DNA from: an uncultured Psychroserpens sp.
GTDB taxonomy: Bacteria; Bacteroidota; Bacteroidia; Flavobacteriales; Flavobacteriaceae
Direction of reading: 5' to 3'
DNA: 64,000 nt
Assembly: GCF_947501425.1 (NCBI RefSeq)
Contig: NZ_CANMVN010000002.1
Coordinates: 1 to 64,000, forward strand
Part shown: positions 51,915 to 60,083 of the stretch, in pieces
How positions within the stretch are numbered: position 1 is the first letter of the stretch
Layout of the letters: the number at the start of each line of letters is the position of its first letter
Translations under genes and position numbers: made by a program
Notes under the pieces: model-generated
The model's database searches: none
Seen by the model: only the letters and a program-made list of their open reading frames with translations
What the model was told of the DNA's origin: nothing

Positions 51915-52439
51915 ATGACCAAACGAGATTTTTTCCGAATACTTATAAAGCTATTCGCTTTGTATTCCTTGATTCTGACAGTCTTTTACTGGATACCTTC
52001 AAACTATATCTATACCATTTATGAATTTGAATTACTACCTGTTTTAAGTCTTTTACTGTTTACTTTACTTGCTGTTTTGTTCTATTATGCTCTAATAAAA
52101 TATACAGATAACATCATAAATCTGACTAAGGTTGATAAGGGATTTGATGACGAATTTATTAAACTTGGAGACCTTAAAACCAAACAAATACTAATGCTAG
52201 GTATTATTCTGATTGGAGGATTTCTGCTTATTACAAATCTAACCGACTTTATACAGTATACATTTCTGGCATTTAAAGATAAAGTTTCCGCAAAAAGTGA
52301 TTACCTTTTTAGTATAACAGAGGAATTTGGATCGCCTGATGACTACTTTAATTGGACCTATTCTGCCATGAATATTATATTGGGTTATCTGTTGCTAACA
52401 AATCACAATCGCATTTCTAATTGGCTTGAAAAAAAATAA
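51915..52439 (+). CDS. Membrane protein of unknown function
   Basis: A 174-residue protein with about four hydrophobic segments (residues about 8-27, 38-62, 92-113 and 150-165). It has no motif I can tie to a named family. Last of the plus-strand run. The 125-nt gap after it (52440-52564) holds no feature I can name. Confidence 0.65.
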   Translation: MTKRDFFRILIKLFALYSLILTVFYWIPSNYIYTIYEFELLPVLSLLLFTLLAVLFYYALIKYTDNIINLTKVDKGFDDEFIKLGDLKTKQILMLGIILIGGFLLITNLTDFIQYTFLAFKDKVSAKSDYLFSITEEFGSPDDYFNWTYSAMNIILGYLLLTNHNRISNWLEKK

Positions 52440-52564
52440 TAACATATTAGTTAATTCCAAGTTCATCTAGATAAAGAAAACCTATAAAAGCTGCCACAAT
52501 TAGAAGTTTCCGAAGAAGGATACCATTTATTCAAATAATACATGAGCCTTCACTCAGCAGCATA

Positions 52565-54037
52565 TTATCTCGAATAATTAGGAGCTTCCTTAGTAATGGT
52601 TACGTCATGCGGATGACTTTCATTAATACCAGAGGCCGTTATTTTTACAAATTTACCTGTGGCTTTTAATGTCGCAATATCTTTAGAACCACAATATCCC
52701 ATTCCTGCTCGTAAGCCTCCAATAAATTGGTGGATACTTTCTACTAATTCACCTTTGTATGGTACACGACCAACAATACCTTCGGGAACCAGTTTTTTAA
52801 TATCATCTTCAACATCTTGAAAATAACGATCTTTACTCCCTTGCTTCATAGCTTCTACAGATCCCATACCTCGATAAGATTTGAATTTCCTACCTTCATA
52901 GATGATTGTTTCTCCTGGACTTTCCTTGGTTCCAGCTAAAAGTGAACCTAACATCACACTATCAGCACCAGCAGCAATAGCTTTTGGAATATCACCAGTA
53001 TATCGAATTCCTCCATCAGCAATCACTGGAACACCAGATCCTTTAATGGCTTCGGCGACTTCCAATACTGCGGAAAACTGCGGAAATCCAACACCAGCGA
53101 CCACTCTGGTTGTACAAATCGATCCAGGACCAATTCCAACTTTAACAGCATCGGCTCCAGCTTCAACCAAATATTTAGCAGCTTCACCAGTGGCGATATT
53201 TCCGACGATAACTTCAAGGTTAGGAAATTTCTCTTTAATGGCTTTTAAAACCATCACCACACCTTTGGTATGACCATGAGCTGTATCAATAATCACAGCA
53301 TCTACACCTGCTTTCACCAAAGCTGAAGCTCTATCAACCGCATCACCTGTGACACCAATTGCAGCTGCAACACGCAATCGTCCATAGGTATCTTTATTAG
53401 CATTAGGCTTTTGAGTAACTTTAGTAATATCTCTAAAGGTGATGAGTCCAACCAGTTTATAGTTATCATCAACAATTAGTAATTTTTCAATTTTATTTTG
53501 CTGAAGGATTTTTTCTGCATCCTTCAATGAAGTGCCTTGAGCAGAAGTGACTAGATTTTCTGAGGTCATGACCTCAACAATAGGTCTATCATTTTGATGT
53601 TCAAAACGAAGATCACGATTGGTAACAATACCTTTTAAGGTTCCAGACTCATCAACAATTGGAATACCACCAATCTTATGCTCTGCCATGTTCTGTTTAG
53701 CATCAGCCACAGTTGCAGTAAGCGGAAGCGTTACTGGATCTATGATCATACCGCTTTCAGCACGTTTAACACGTCTTACTTTATCAGCTTGCTGTTCGAT
53801 GGTCATATTTTTATGCAACACACCAATACCACCTTCCTGAGCCATAGCAATAGCCATTTTACTCTCAGTTACAGTATCCATAGCAGCTGAAACTACAGGA
53901 ATATTAATTGTAATGTTACGTGTGAATTTTGTTTGGATATTTACCTCTCTTGGTAAAACTTCTGAAAATGCTGGAACTAATAGAACGTCGTCATAGGTAA
54001 GTCCTTCCCCAACAATTTTGTTTTCGTGTGCTGTCAT
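52565..54037 (-). CDS. guaB: Inosine-5'-monophosphate dehydrogenase
   Basis: Oxidises IMP to XMP, the committed step of GMP synthesis. The 490-residue protein shows the catalytic loop [15 protein letters not shown] with the nucleophilic Cys near residue 305, the flap region [15 protein letters not shown], and a pair of CBS domains inserted at about 95-205 ([18 protein letters not shown]). Length is normal. Its start is preceded, one base upstream, by a perfect 9-bp inverted repeat overlapping the expected transcript start, so hairpin-mediated or repressor control is possible. Confidence 0.97.
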   Translation of the reverse strand: MTAHENKIVGEGLTYDDVLLVPAFSEVLPREVNIQTKFTRNITINIPVVSAAMDTVTESKMAIAMAQEGGIGVLHKNMTIEQQADKVRRVKRAESGMIIDPVTLPLTATVADAKQNMAEHKIGGIPIVDESGTLKGIVTNRDLRFEHQNDRPIVEVMTSENLVTSAQGTSLKDAEKILQQNKIEKLLIVDDNYKLVGLITFRDITKVTQKPNANKDTYGRLRVAAAIGVTGDAVDRASALVKAGVDAVIIDTAHGHTKGVVMVLKAIKEKFPNLEVIVGNIATGEAAKYLVEAGADAVKVGIGPGSICTTRVVAGVGFPQFSAVLEVAEAIKGSGVPVIADGGIRYTGDIPKAIAAGADSVMLGSLLAGTKESPGETIIYEGRKFKSYRGMGSVEAMKQGSKDRYFQDVEDDIKKLVPEGIVGRVPYKGELVESIHQFIGGLRAGMGYCGSKDIATLKATGKFVKITASGINESHPHDVTITKEAPNYSR

Positions 54038-54038
54038 G

Positions 54039-54071
54039 ATGCAATTACAGTTATAATTGCATGCAAATCTA
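54039..54071 (-). promoter_or_regulatory. guaB promoter element and inverted-repeat leader
   Basis: On the minus strand TAGATTTG (54071-54064) is a -7 element. Immediately downstream lies the perfect inverted repeat ATGCAATTA (54039-54047), CAGTTA, TAATTGCAT (54054-54062), which ends one base before the guaB ATG. The transcript start should fall inside the repeat. I see no clear -33 TTG. Confidence 0.5.
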
Positions 54072-54176
54072 CGGATTTTTTTCCCATTAATGTTAACTTA
54101 ATTAGGGAATACTCTAAAGTCTATGTTAAATCTGAATATGTAGAAAATAAAAATCAGTTTTTGAAGATATTGTTAC

Positions 54177-54320
54177 TTATAAACGTGGACAACGTCTACA
54201 GTTGGACTTTCCCTTTTTCTTATACTTTTTACAACACTTTGTCTTCTTATTGATATCACAATAGACAATACAGGAGGTAATGATTATAGGTGTCGGTTCT
54301 TGAGTAAAATCTGACTTCAT
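54177..54320 (-). CDS. 47-residue cysteine-rich small protein
   Basis: A short, probably real gene. The product opens MKSDFTQEPTPIIITSC and has six Cys in 47 residues (17, 21, 29, 30, 41, 44). The basic second half carries KCCKKYKKKGK followed by NCRRCPRL. I recall the CCKKYKKKGK-x-C pattern recurring at the C-terminus of small flavobacterial proteins. The Cys spacing could bind a metal or form disulfides. Its promoter has TAAATTTG (minus, 54353-54346), and the expected start lies inside a 16-bp dyad (54328-54343) that is repeated exactly before the TonB receptor, so shared, perhaps iron-dependent, control is likely. Confidence 0.6.
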   Translation of the reverse strand: MKSDFTQEPTPIIITSCIVYCDINKKTKCCKKYKKKGKSNCRRCPRL

Positions 54321-54327
54321 TATTTTA

Positions 54328-54353
54328 ATTTATTCTAAATAAATACAAATTTA
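54328..54353 (-). promoter_or_regulatory. Promoter and Fur-like box of the Cys-rich gene
   Basis: The 16-mer ATTTATTCTAAATAAA (54328-54343) contains the dyad TTTATT-CTA-AATAAA and lies where transcription should start, 7 bp after TAAATTTG (minus, 54353-54346). An identical 16-mer occurs at 55054-55069. Its position would block RNA polymerase, as expected of a repressor site. Naming it Fur-type is inference from the ferritin and receptor next door. Confidence 0.6.
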
Positions 54354-54354
54354 T

Positions 54355-54382
54355 AAAAAAAAGATACCTATTAGGTATCTTT
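54355..54382 (-). terminator. Ferritin terminator
   Basis: AAAGATACC (54360-54368), TATTA, GGTATCTTT (54374-54382): nine perfect pairs. The preceding A-run on the plus strand gives a U-tract for the minus-strand transcript. Confidence 0.82.
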
Positions 54383-54407
54383 AGATAAATAATTATTAAC
54401 AAATCAT

Positions 54408-54911
54408 CTATTCATTTTCATGAGCAGCAGCAATGGTATTGATATCACGATCAAATAAATAATGACCAGACTTATCTGCTCCAATAATGTTTAATTTATC
54501 AAGTAATGTTCTCGCCATCGCTTCTTCTTCTAGTTGCTCTGTAACATACCATTGCATGAAATTATGAACATTATAATCTTTGTGCTGTAAACATTCAAAA
54601 ATGACGTGATTGATCTGCTCTGTCACAAACATTTCACTATCTAAAAACTTTTCAAACAACTCATTTAATCCCTTAAATGCTGGTTTTGGCTTATCTAATT
54701 CAGGTATGATTACATTACCGCCTCTCTCATTGACAAACTTGATTAATTTGGTCATATGCAAGCGCTCTTCTTCAGACTGACTATAAAAAAAATCAGCAAC
54801 ACCGTTATAGCCTTCAGCATCAGCCCAAGATGCCATGGCTAAGTATTGCATTGATGCCTGAGCTTCATATTTAATCTGTGCATTTAAAAGTTGTTCTATA
54901 GTTGAATTCAT
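54408..54911 (-). CDS. Ferritin
   Basis: Iron-storage protein forming a 24-mer shell with a ferroxidase centre. From ATG 54911 it has 167 residues, the usual length of bacterial non-haem ferritins; an earlier ATG at 54959 would add 16 residues. Ferroxidase ligands are visible: Glu in IKYEAQASMQYLAM, E-x-x-H in SQSEEERLHMTKL, and Glu in TEQLEEEAMARTLLDKL. It lacks the haem-binding Met of bacterioferritin. It sits between the Cys-rich small gene and the TonB-dependent receptor, forming an apparent iron locus. Confidence 0.94.
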   Translation of the reverse strand: MNSTIEQLLNAQIKYEAQASMQYLAMASWADAEGYNGVADFFYSQSEEERLHMTKLIKFVNERGGNVIIPELDKPKPAFKGLNELFEKFLDSEMFVTEQINHVIFECLQHKDYNVHNFMQWYVTEQLEEEAMARTLLDKLNIIGADKSGHYLFDRDINTIAAAHENE

Positions 54912-55053
54912 AGCTGAAAATTTAAAATTTAATACCACTAAATTAAGCATTCTAATCAAGATTTAAGCGTTAATAAGCAAACAATAATTAGTCGTATTAA
55001 AAAAAATAGATTCGAAGCTTATTGAAAACCAAATTGTTATAAATTTTATTTTT

Positions 55054-55140
55054 ATTTATTCTAAATAAACTTTGTTCAAGTAAAAATCATGCTTAAATTT
55101 GCACCCGAAAAATCACTTATTTTAAACCAGTCTAAATAAA
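55054..55140 (+). promoter_or_regulatory. TonB receptor promoter with Fur-like box
   Basis: ATTTATTCTAAATAAA (55054-55069) ends two bases before a -33 TTG (55072-55074), followed by exactly 19 nt and TAAATTTG (55094-55101) then CACCC. The half-site TCTAAATAAA recurs at 55131-55140, touching the start codon. So one full and one half copy of the box flank the promoter. Confidence 0.65.
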
Positions 55141-57366
55141 ATGAAGACAAAAACTGTATTATTATTCCTACTTATTGTTGGGATTGCAAAAGCTCAGAAT
55201 AATCCGCAAACAACACCACAAGATTCTATTCAGAAATTAGATGAAGTCTTATTAAAAACCAGTGTCATTTTTGGTAATAAATACCAGGCCAAGAATCGAA
55301 CAGGTTCATCGTATTATATATCGCCTAAAGAATTAGCTAAATTTAATTATACAGATATTAATCGTGTACTTCGAACTGTTCCTGGAGTTAATATTTACGA
55401 GGAAGATGGCTTTGGATTACGTCCAAATATTAGCTTAAGAGGAACATCTCCACAACGAAGCGCTAAAATTTCTATTATGGAAGATGGTGTTCTCATTGCA
55501 CCTGCTCCTTACAGTGCTCCTGCTGCTTATTATTTTCCTTCAGTAGCAAGAATGGATGCAGTAGAAATTTTAAAAGGAAGTAGCCAGGTTCAATATGGTC
55601 CTTTTACTTCTGGAGGTGCAATAAACTTCGTCTCAAGTCAAATTCCAGAATCATTTACTGGTCGTTTGAAAGCAAGTACAGGTAGTTTTAATACCAGCCA
55701 ATTACATGCCAAAATTGGAGATCAAAAAGGACGTGTTGGTTATAGTATTGAGTACTTAAACTTTAACTCTGACGGATTTAAAAATCTACCAGACAATAGC
55801 AATACCGGATTTGACAAAAACGATGTGGTTGCCAAATTTAGAATAAATAGTAAAGCAAGTAAAACATTTGAGCAAGCTCTAGATTTTAAATTTCAATATT
55901 CTGATGAAGTCTCTAACGAAACTTATTTAGGTTTGAGTCAGAACGACTTTAACACCAACCCTTTTGATAGGTATGCTGCGTCTCAAGAAGATGTTATGAC
56001 TAATGATCATATCCAATTTATGATAAACCATCAAATGGATTTTAATCAGAAATTAAGAATTACAACCACAGGATATTACAACGGGTTCTCAAGAAACTGG
56101 TACAAACTTAATGATGTTGTTGTTAACGGAACTAAGGTTGGTATTGCTGATATTCTTGAACGTCCTGATGAATTTTCAAATTATATCGATATTGTTAATG
56201 GATCAGTAAATTCAGATGCTGATGCGCTACTTGTAAAAGCTAATAATAGAGATTATACCTCTAAAGGGATTCAGACCAAATTGGATTATCATTGGTCTGG
56301 TGAGCAGGTTTTTCATGATCTGGAGATTGGTTTACGCTACCATTATGATGAAGAAGATCGTTTCCAATGGAAAGATGGCTACAGCATCATTGATGGTGAA
56401 ATGATTCAAACAACGGCTGCAACTCCAGGTACTGATGCTAATAGAATTAGTAGTGCTAATGCTTTCGCATCTTACCTTATGTACAAGCTGAAATATAAAA
56501 AACTGACTGTAACTCCTGGACTTCGCTATGAAAACATTGTGTTACGTAGAGAAAATTTTGGTACTGATGATCCTAACAGAACAGGCTCAAATGTATCAAC
56601 CCGAGAAAACAAAGTAGACATCTTTATTCCTGGAATGGGATTCAACTACAAATTCAATAACGATGTTTCTCTTTTTGGAGGTGTACACAAAGGGTTCTCC
56701 CCTCCTAGTAATCAAGAAGGTCAAAAAGCAGAAGAAAGTATTAACTACGAACTAGGTACACGTTTTAATTTTAAAGGTATTAGAGGTGAACTTGTAGCTT
56801 ACTACAATGATTATAGCAACCTACTAGGTAGCGACTTAGCTGCTACTGGTGGCACAGGATCTCTTGAGCAATTCAATGCTGGTGAAGTTAGCGTTAGAGG
56901 AATAGAGTTATTATTAAACTACAATCTAATGGATAATCACCCAAAATTTGCTTTACCTATTACTTTTGGATATACATTTACTGATACCGAATTCCTAAAT
57001 AGTTTTGGTAGTACAGATAATCTATGGGGAGAAGTAAACAAAGGTGATGAGCTTCCTTACATTGCAAAACATCAGTTTAATACGTCAATTTCATTAGAAC
57101 ATGAAAAGTTCGAACTGAACTTAAACGGACGTTTTAATGGTGCTTTTAGAACTACAGCTGGAACAGAGACTATTACAGATGCTAATGGTGTGACCTCTAA
57201 TTTTATTATTGATTTTTCAGGTAAATACCACCTCTCTAAATATTTAAGTATTACAGGAAACATTATTAATCTTTTAGACGAAACCTATGCAGTATCTAGA
57301 GTACCTGCAGGATTACGACCTGGTCATCCTTTTGGAGCTTATGCTGGATTAGAAGTTCGATTCTAA
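55141..57366 (+). CDS. TonB-dependent outer-membrane receptor
   Basis: A 741-residue receptor with signal peptide MKTKTVLLFLLIVGIAKAQ. The plug domain spans about 30-170 (INRVLRTVPGVNIYEEDGFGLRPNISLRG is split around the TonB-dependent signature), then the 22-strand barrel ending in AYAGLEVRF. It has no CarboxypepD-like N-terminal extension typical of SusC, so it is a classical small-ligand receptor. VQYGPFTSGGAINFVSSQIP-type wording and the adjacent ferritin and dyad favour ferric-siderophore or related iron uptake; the ligand is unproven. A terminator follows. Confidence 0.9.
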   Translation: MKTKTVLLFLLIVGIAKAQNNPQTTPQDSIQKLDEVLLKTSVIFGNKYQAKNRTGSSYYISPKELAKFNYTDINRVLRTVPGVNIYEEDGFGLRPNISLRGTSPQRSAKISIMEDGVLIAPAPYSAPAAYYFPSVARMDAVEILKGSSQVQYGPFTSGGAINFVSSQIPESFTGRLKASTGSFNTSQLHAKIGDQKGRVGYSIEYLNFNSDGFKNLPDNSNTGFDKNDVVAKFRINSKASKTFEQALDFKFQYSDEVSNETYLGLSQNDFNTNPFDRYAASQEDVMTNDHIQFMINHQMDFNQKLRITTTGYYNGFSRNWYKLNDVVVNGTKVGIADILERPDEFSNYIDIVNGSVNSDADALLVKANNRDYTSKGIQTKLDYHWSGEQVFHDLEIGLRYHYDEEDRFQWKDGYSIIDGEMIQTTAATPGTDANRISSANAFASYLMYKLKYKKLTVTPGLRYENIVLRRENFGTDDPNRTGSNVSTRENKVDIFIPGMGFNYKFNNDVSLFGGVHKGFSPPSNQEGQKAEESINYELGTRFNFKGIRGELVAYYNDYSNLLGSDLAATGGTGSLEQFNAGEVSVRGIELLLNYNLMDNHPKFALPITFGYTFTDTEFLNSFGSTDNLWGEVNKGDELPYIAKHQFNTSISLEHEKFELNLNGRFNGAFRTTAGTETITDANGVTSNFIIDFSGKYHLSKYLSITGNIINLLDETYAVSRVPAGLRPGHPFGAYAGLEVRF

Positions 57367-57384
57367 AACCAATTAATTATTTTG

Positions 57385-57416
57385 AAAGAGTCATTATGAG
57401 AATAATGGCTCTTTTA
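57385..57416. terminator. Terminator between receptor and HMG-CoA lyase genes
   Basis: AAAGAGTCATTAT (57385-57397), GAGA, ATAATGGCTCTTTT (57402-57415): a twelve-pair stem including one G-T pair, then T-rich sequence. It serves the receptor gene and probably also the minus-strand lyase gene. Confidence 0.78.
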
Positions 57417-57418
57417 TT

Positions 57419-58282
57419 TTAGTGGTATTTCGTAAAGATTTTTGTAGCTTCATTATATGCGCTTTCAAAACTCATCGCATTTAAATTATTATTCTTGTTA
57501 GATGTGAAATAAGATAGTAATTTTTCTGTAGGCATGTTTCCTGTGAGTTCATCTTTTGCCATAGGACATCCACCAAAACCTTGGATAGCACCATCAAATC
57601 GTCTACATCCTGCTTTGAATGCAGCATCAATTTTTTCAAACCATGTGGAAGGTGTGGTATGCAAATGTGCACCAAACTCAATGTCAGGATATTTCGTAAT
57701 TAAATTTGAGAATAAATAATCAATACTTTCAGGATTAGAACTTCCAATAGTATCACTAAGTGACAATATCTTTACGCCCATTTTACTTAAACGTTCGGTC
57801 CATGCTCCAACAATATCCACATTCCATGGATCACCATAAGGATTCCCAAATCCCATTGATATATAAACCACAACTTCCTTTTGATGTGTATCTGCTAACT
57901 CTAAAATTTCAGATAAAGTCACTACAGATTGTGCAATGGTTTTATGTGTATTACGCATTTGAAAATTTTCTGAAATAGAAAACGGATAACCTAAATAATC
58001 AATTTCAGGATGTTTACAAGCATCGTTTGCGCCTCGTGTATTGGCTATGATAGCTAGCAACTTACTTGTAGTCTGACTTAAATCCAGTTGCGCTAAAACT
58101 TCGGCTGTATCAACCATTTGTGGAATAGCCTTTGGTGAGACAAAACTTCCAAAATCGATAGTATCAAACCCAACCCTCAATAAAGATTGAATGTATTGTA
58201 CTTTCTTTTCCGTAGGAATAAAGTCCTTAATACCTTGCATGGCATCACGCGGACATTCGATTATTTTTAGAGGTTTGTTCAT
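57419..58282 (-). CDS. Hydroxymethylglutaryl-CoA lyase
   Basis: Cleaves HMG-CoA to acetyl-CoA and acetoacetate, chiefly in leucine breakdown. I start at ATG 58282 (287 residues, MNKPLKIIECPRDAMQGI). A frame running up to 58381 would add 33 residues with no homology to the family. The catalytic Arg-Asp lies in ECPRDAMQ, the metal-binding His pair in GAHLHTTP, and the active-site Cys in GFGGCPMAKDELTGNMPTE. No other leucine-degradation gene is adjacent. Confidence 0.93.
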   Translation of the reverse strand: MNKPLKIIECPRDAMQGIKDFIPTEKKVQYIQSLLRVGFDTIDFGSFVSPKAIPQMVDTAEVLAQLDLSQTTSKLLAIIANTRGANDACKHPEIDYLGYPFSISENFQMRNTHKTIAQSVVTLSEILELADTHQKEVVVYISMGFGNPYGDPWNVDIVGAWTERLSKMGVKILSLSDTIGSSNPESIDYLFSNLITKYPDIEFGAHLHTTPSTWFEKIDAAFKAGCRRFDGAIQGFGGCPMAKDELTGNMPTEKLLSYFTSNKNNNLNAMSFESAYNEATKIFTKYH

Positions 58283-58320
58283 CTTCTTCAAAGATAATAA
58301 TTCAGATGATTTTTCAGAGG

Positions 58321-58920
58321 CTATTTTTCCGAAGTAAAAATGATGATTGCAATACCAACAAAGACAATAATTTGCAACCATTTAAAATACAATCCAACAC
58401 GCTTATTTGCCTTTGTATATTCTGAAATGGATCCAGCTAAAATAGCAATAGTCGAAAATATAATGGTAGAAACTAACATAAACAATAATCCCAATACATA
58501 AAATTGGACGACAGTACTTAGTGTTTTGCTAAATAAAAACCCTGGAAAAAACGCTAAAAAGAAAATAGAGACCTTTGGGTTCAAGACATTCATAATAAAC
58601 CCTTGTTTAAAAAGTTGAGGCATGCTTTTTTTTGGGACATCTTCAGAGCCTAAATGCAATTCGGCATTTGAAATGTAAACCTTATACGCCAGAAATAGTA
58701 AGTATAATGCACCAAATAATTTAATAATGAAGAAAATGGTGTCATTCTCCTTAATAATAGCAGAGACTCCAAAAGCAACTAATGTGGTATGAACCAGACA
58801 TCCTGAGATCAAACCAGCTACAGTTGCCAATCCAAATTTTTTGCCATGGACCATGCTTTGCATTAGTACATATATATTATCTGGACCTGGTGAAATTGCC
58901 AAAGCAGAGGTAGCTAACAC
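58321..58920 (-). CDS. LysE/RhtB-family exporter, no canonical full-length start codon
   Basis: Inner-membrane amino-acid or metabolite exporter of the LysE family: SPGPDNIYVLMQS with the conserved PGP, then GLISGCLVHT and MNVLNPKVSIFFLAFFPGF. The GTG at 58920 gives 199 residues but cuts the first membrane helix in half. The open frame continues upstream, encoding IDLLNYELLISF before VLATSALAISPGPD, which looks like true N-terminal sequence. No ATG, GTG or TTG exists there up to the in-frame stop at 58974-58972; only ATT (58956) or CTG (58947) could serve. A non-standard start, a lost start or a sequencing error are all open. Confidence 0.82.
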   Translation of the reverse strand: MLATSALAISPGPDNIYVLMQSMVHGKKFGLATVAGLISGCLVHTTLVAFGVSAIIKENDTIFFIIKLFGALYLLFLAYKVYISNAELHLGSEDVPKKSMPQLFKQGFIMNVLNPKVSIFFLAFFPGFLFSKTLSTVVQFYVLGLLFMLVSTIIFSTIAILAGSISEYTKANKRVGLYFKWLQIIVFVGIAIIIFTSEK

Positions 58921-59039
58921 AAATGATATAAGGAGTTCGTAATTCAGTAGATCAATTTTTTGTAAAAATAATTAAAAATTACTGTAAGCATTTGAATTAC
59001 TATTACGACTGATATGTTTTAAACTTAATCCATAACCAC

Positions 59040-59978
59040 ATGAAAAACATTACTTTAGTTTTAAAACCTCTAATCTACCTATCATTATTATGCTTTGTAA
59101 CTACTGTAATGGCTCAATCAACAGCTAGCTACAATATTACATTTAGTAGTGATTGGGAAAACGAAACTGTAGATCCTGTAAAAGGTAATAGTACAGCGCC
59201 AATTCCAGGAAATGCTCATTGGTCTAATTTAGTTGGAACTACTCATAACAGTGATTACACTATGGTGAGAATGGGAATGTTAGCTTCTACAGGAATTAAA
59301 AATGTAGCTGAAGCGGGAAACAACACCGCATTAATGAATGAAATCAATAGTACTGGAGATGCCAACCAATGGCTCCAGCAAGGCTTTTCTCCTTTTGCTG
59401 CCATAAGTTCAGCAACATTAAGTAATGTTGTTGTAAGTACCGATTACCCCTTGTTAAGTCTGGTATCTATGATCGCTCCCAGTCCTGATTGGATGATTGC
59501 TATCGATGCTATTAACCTAAGAGATGGAAACACTTGGAGAAACGAGATCATCATTCCTCTATTTCCTTATGACGCTGGAACTGACAGTGGTACAATGTAT
59601 GGTTCACCAAATCAAGTAACAACTCCATTTCAGCCTATTTCAGTTTTGATCAATCAAGGTCCATTTAATGATAAACCAATTGGTACGATGACCATTACAC
59701 TAAATCAGGTACTTAGTGTGGATGAGCAAAGTTTAACTGAAGTTGCCGTATATCCAAATCCGACAAATGGTATTCTTAATATTCGCACTTCTAATGCAAA
59801 CCCTTTAAAAATGGCATCAATTTATGATGTTCTTGGAAAACAAGTAGTTAGTCTGCAAAATACAAATTCAAGAATTGAAAACAACTTAGACCTAACCGCT
59901 TTAAACAAAGGAGTTTACTTAGTTAGAATTGAGTTTCAAGATGGATCTTCTTCTACAAAAAAGGTGATTCTAAACTAA
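59040..59978 (+). CDS. Secreted spondin-domain protein with T9SS sorting domain
   Basis: A 312-residue protein with a signal peptide ending near TTVMAQ. Residues of about 28-222 match a spondin domain (SYNITFSSDWENETVDP, GNAHWSNLVGTTHNS, SPDWMIAIDAINLRDGNTW), a fold known from animal extracellular matrix proteins and found in secreted bacterial proteins. Residues of about 235-312 are a type A T9SS sorting domain (VAVYPNPTNGILNI, IYDVLGKQVV, NKGVYLVRIEF). It should be displayed on or released from the surface, perhaps for adhesion. It lies 105 nt before another T9SS cargo gene. Confidence 0.88.
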   Translation: MKNITLVLKPLIYLSLLCFVTTVMAQSTASYNITFSSDWENETVDPVKGNSTAPIPGNAHWSNLVGTTHNSDYTMVRMGMLASTGIKNVAEAGNNTALMNEINSTGDANQWLQQGFSPFAAISSATLSNVVVSTDYPLLSLVSMIAPSPDWMIAIDAINLRDGNTWRNEIIIPLFPYDAGTDSGTMYGSPNQVTTPFQPISVLINQGPFNDKPIGTMTITLNQVLSVDEQSLTEVAVYPNPTNGILNIRTSNANPLKMASIYDVLGKQVVSLQNTNSRIENNLDLTALNKGVYLVRIEFQDGSSSTKKVILN

Positions 59979-60083
59979 GTTTAATGTGTATTTCATCGAT
60001 TTATTGAGTATTTTATCGGATTTTTTATTATGTTTACATCCTAAATTTTTTTGACATAACATATTCAATAAACGATAAGCCCC

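Noticed and set aside
54026-54253. A 75-codon plus-strand frame over the guaB start and the Cys-rich gene
   Set aside because: It overlaps guaB's start and runs antisense to the Cys-rich gene, with no promoter, no recognisable domain and low-complexity sequence. The minus-strand small gene explains the region better.
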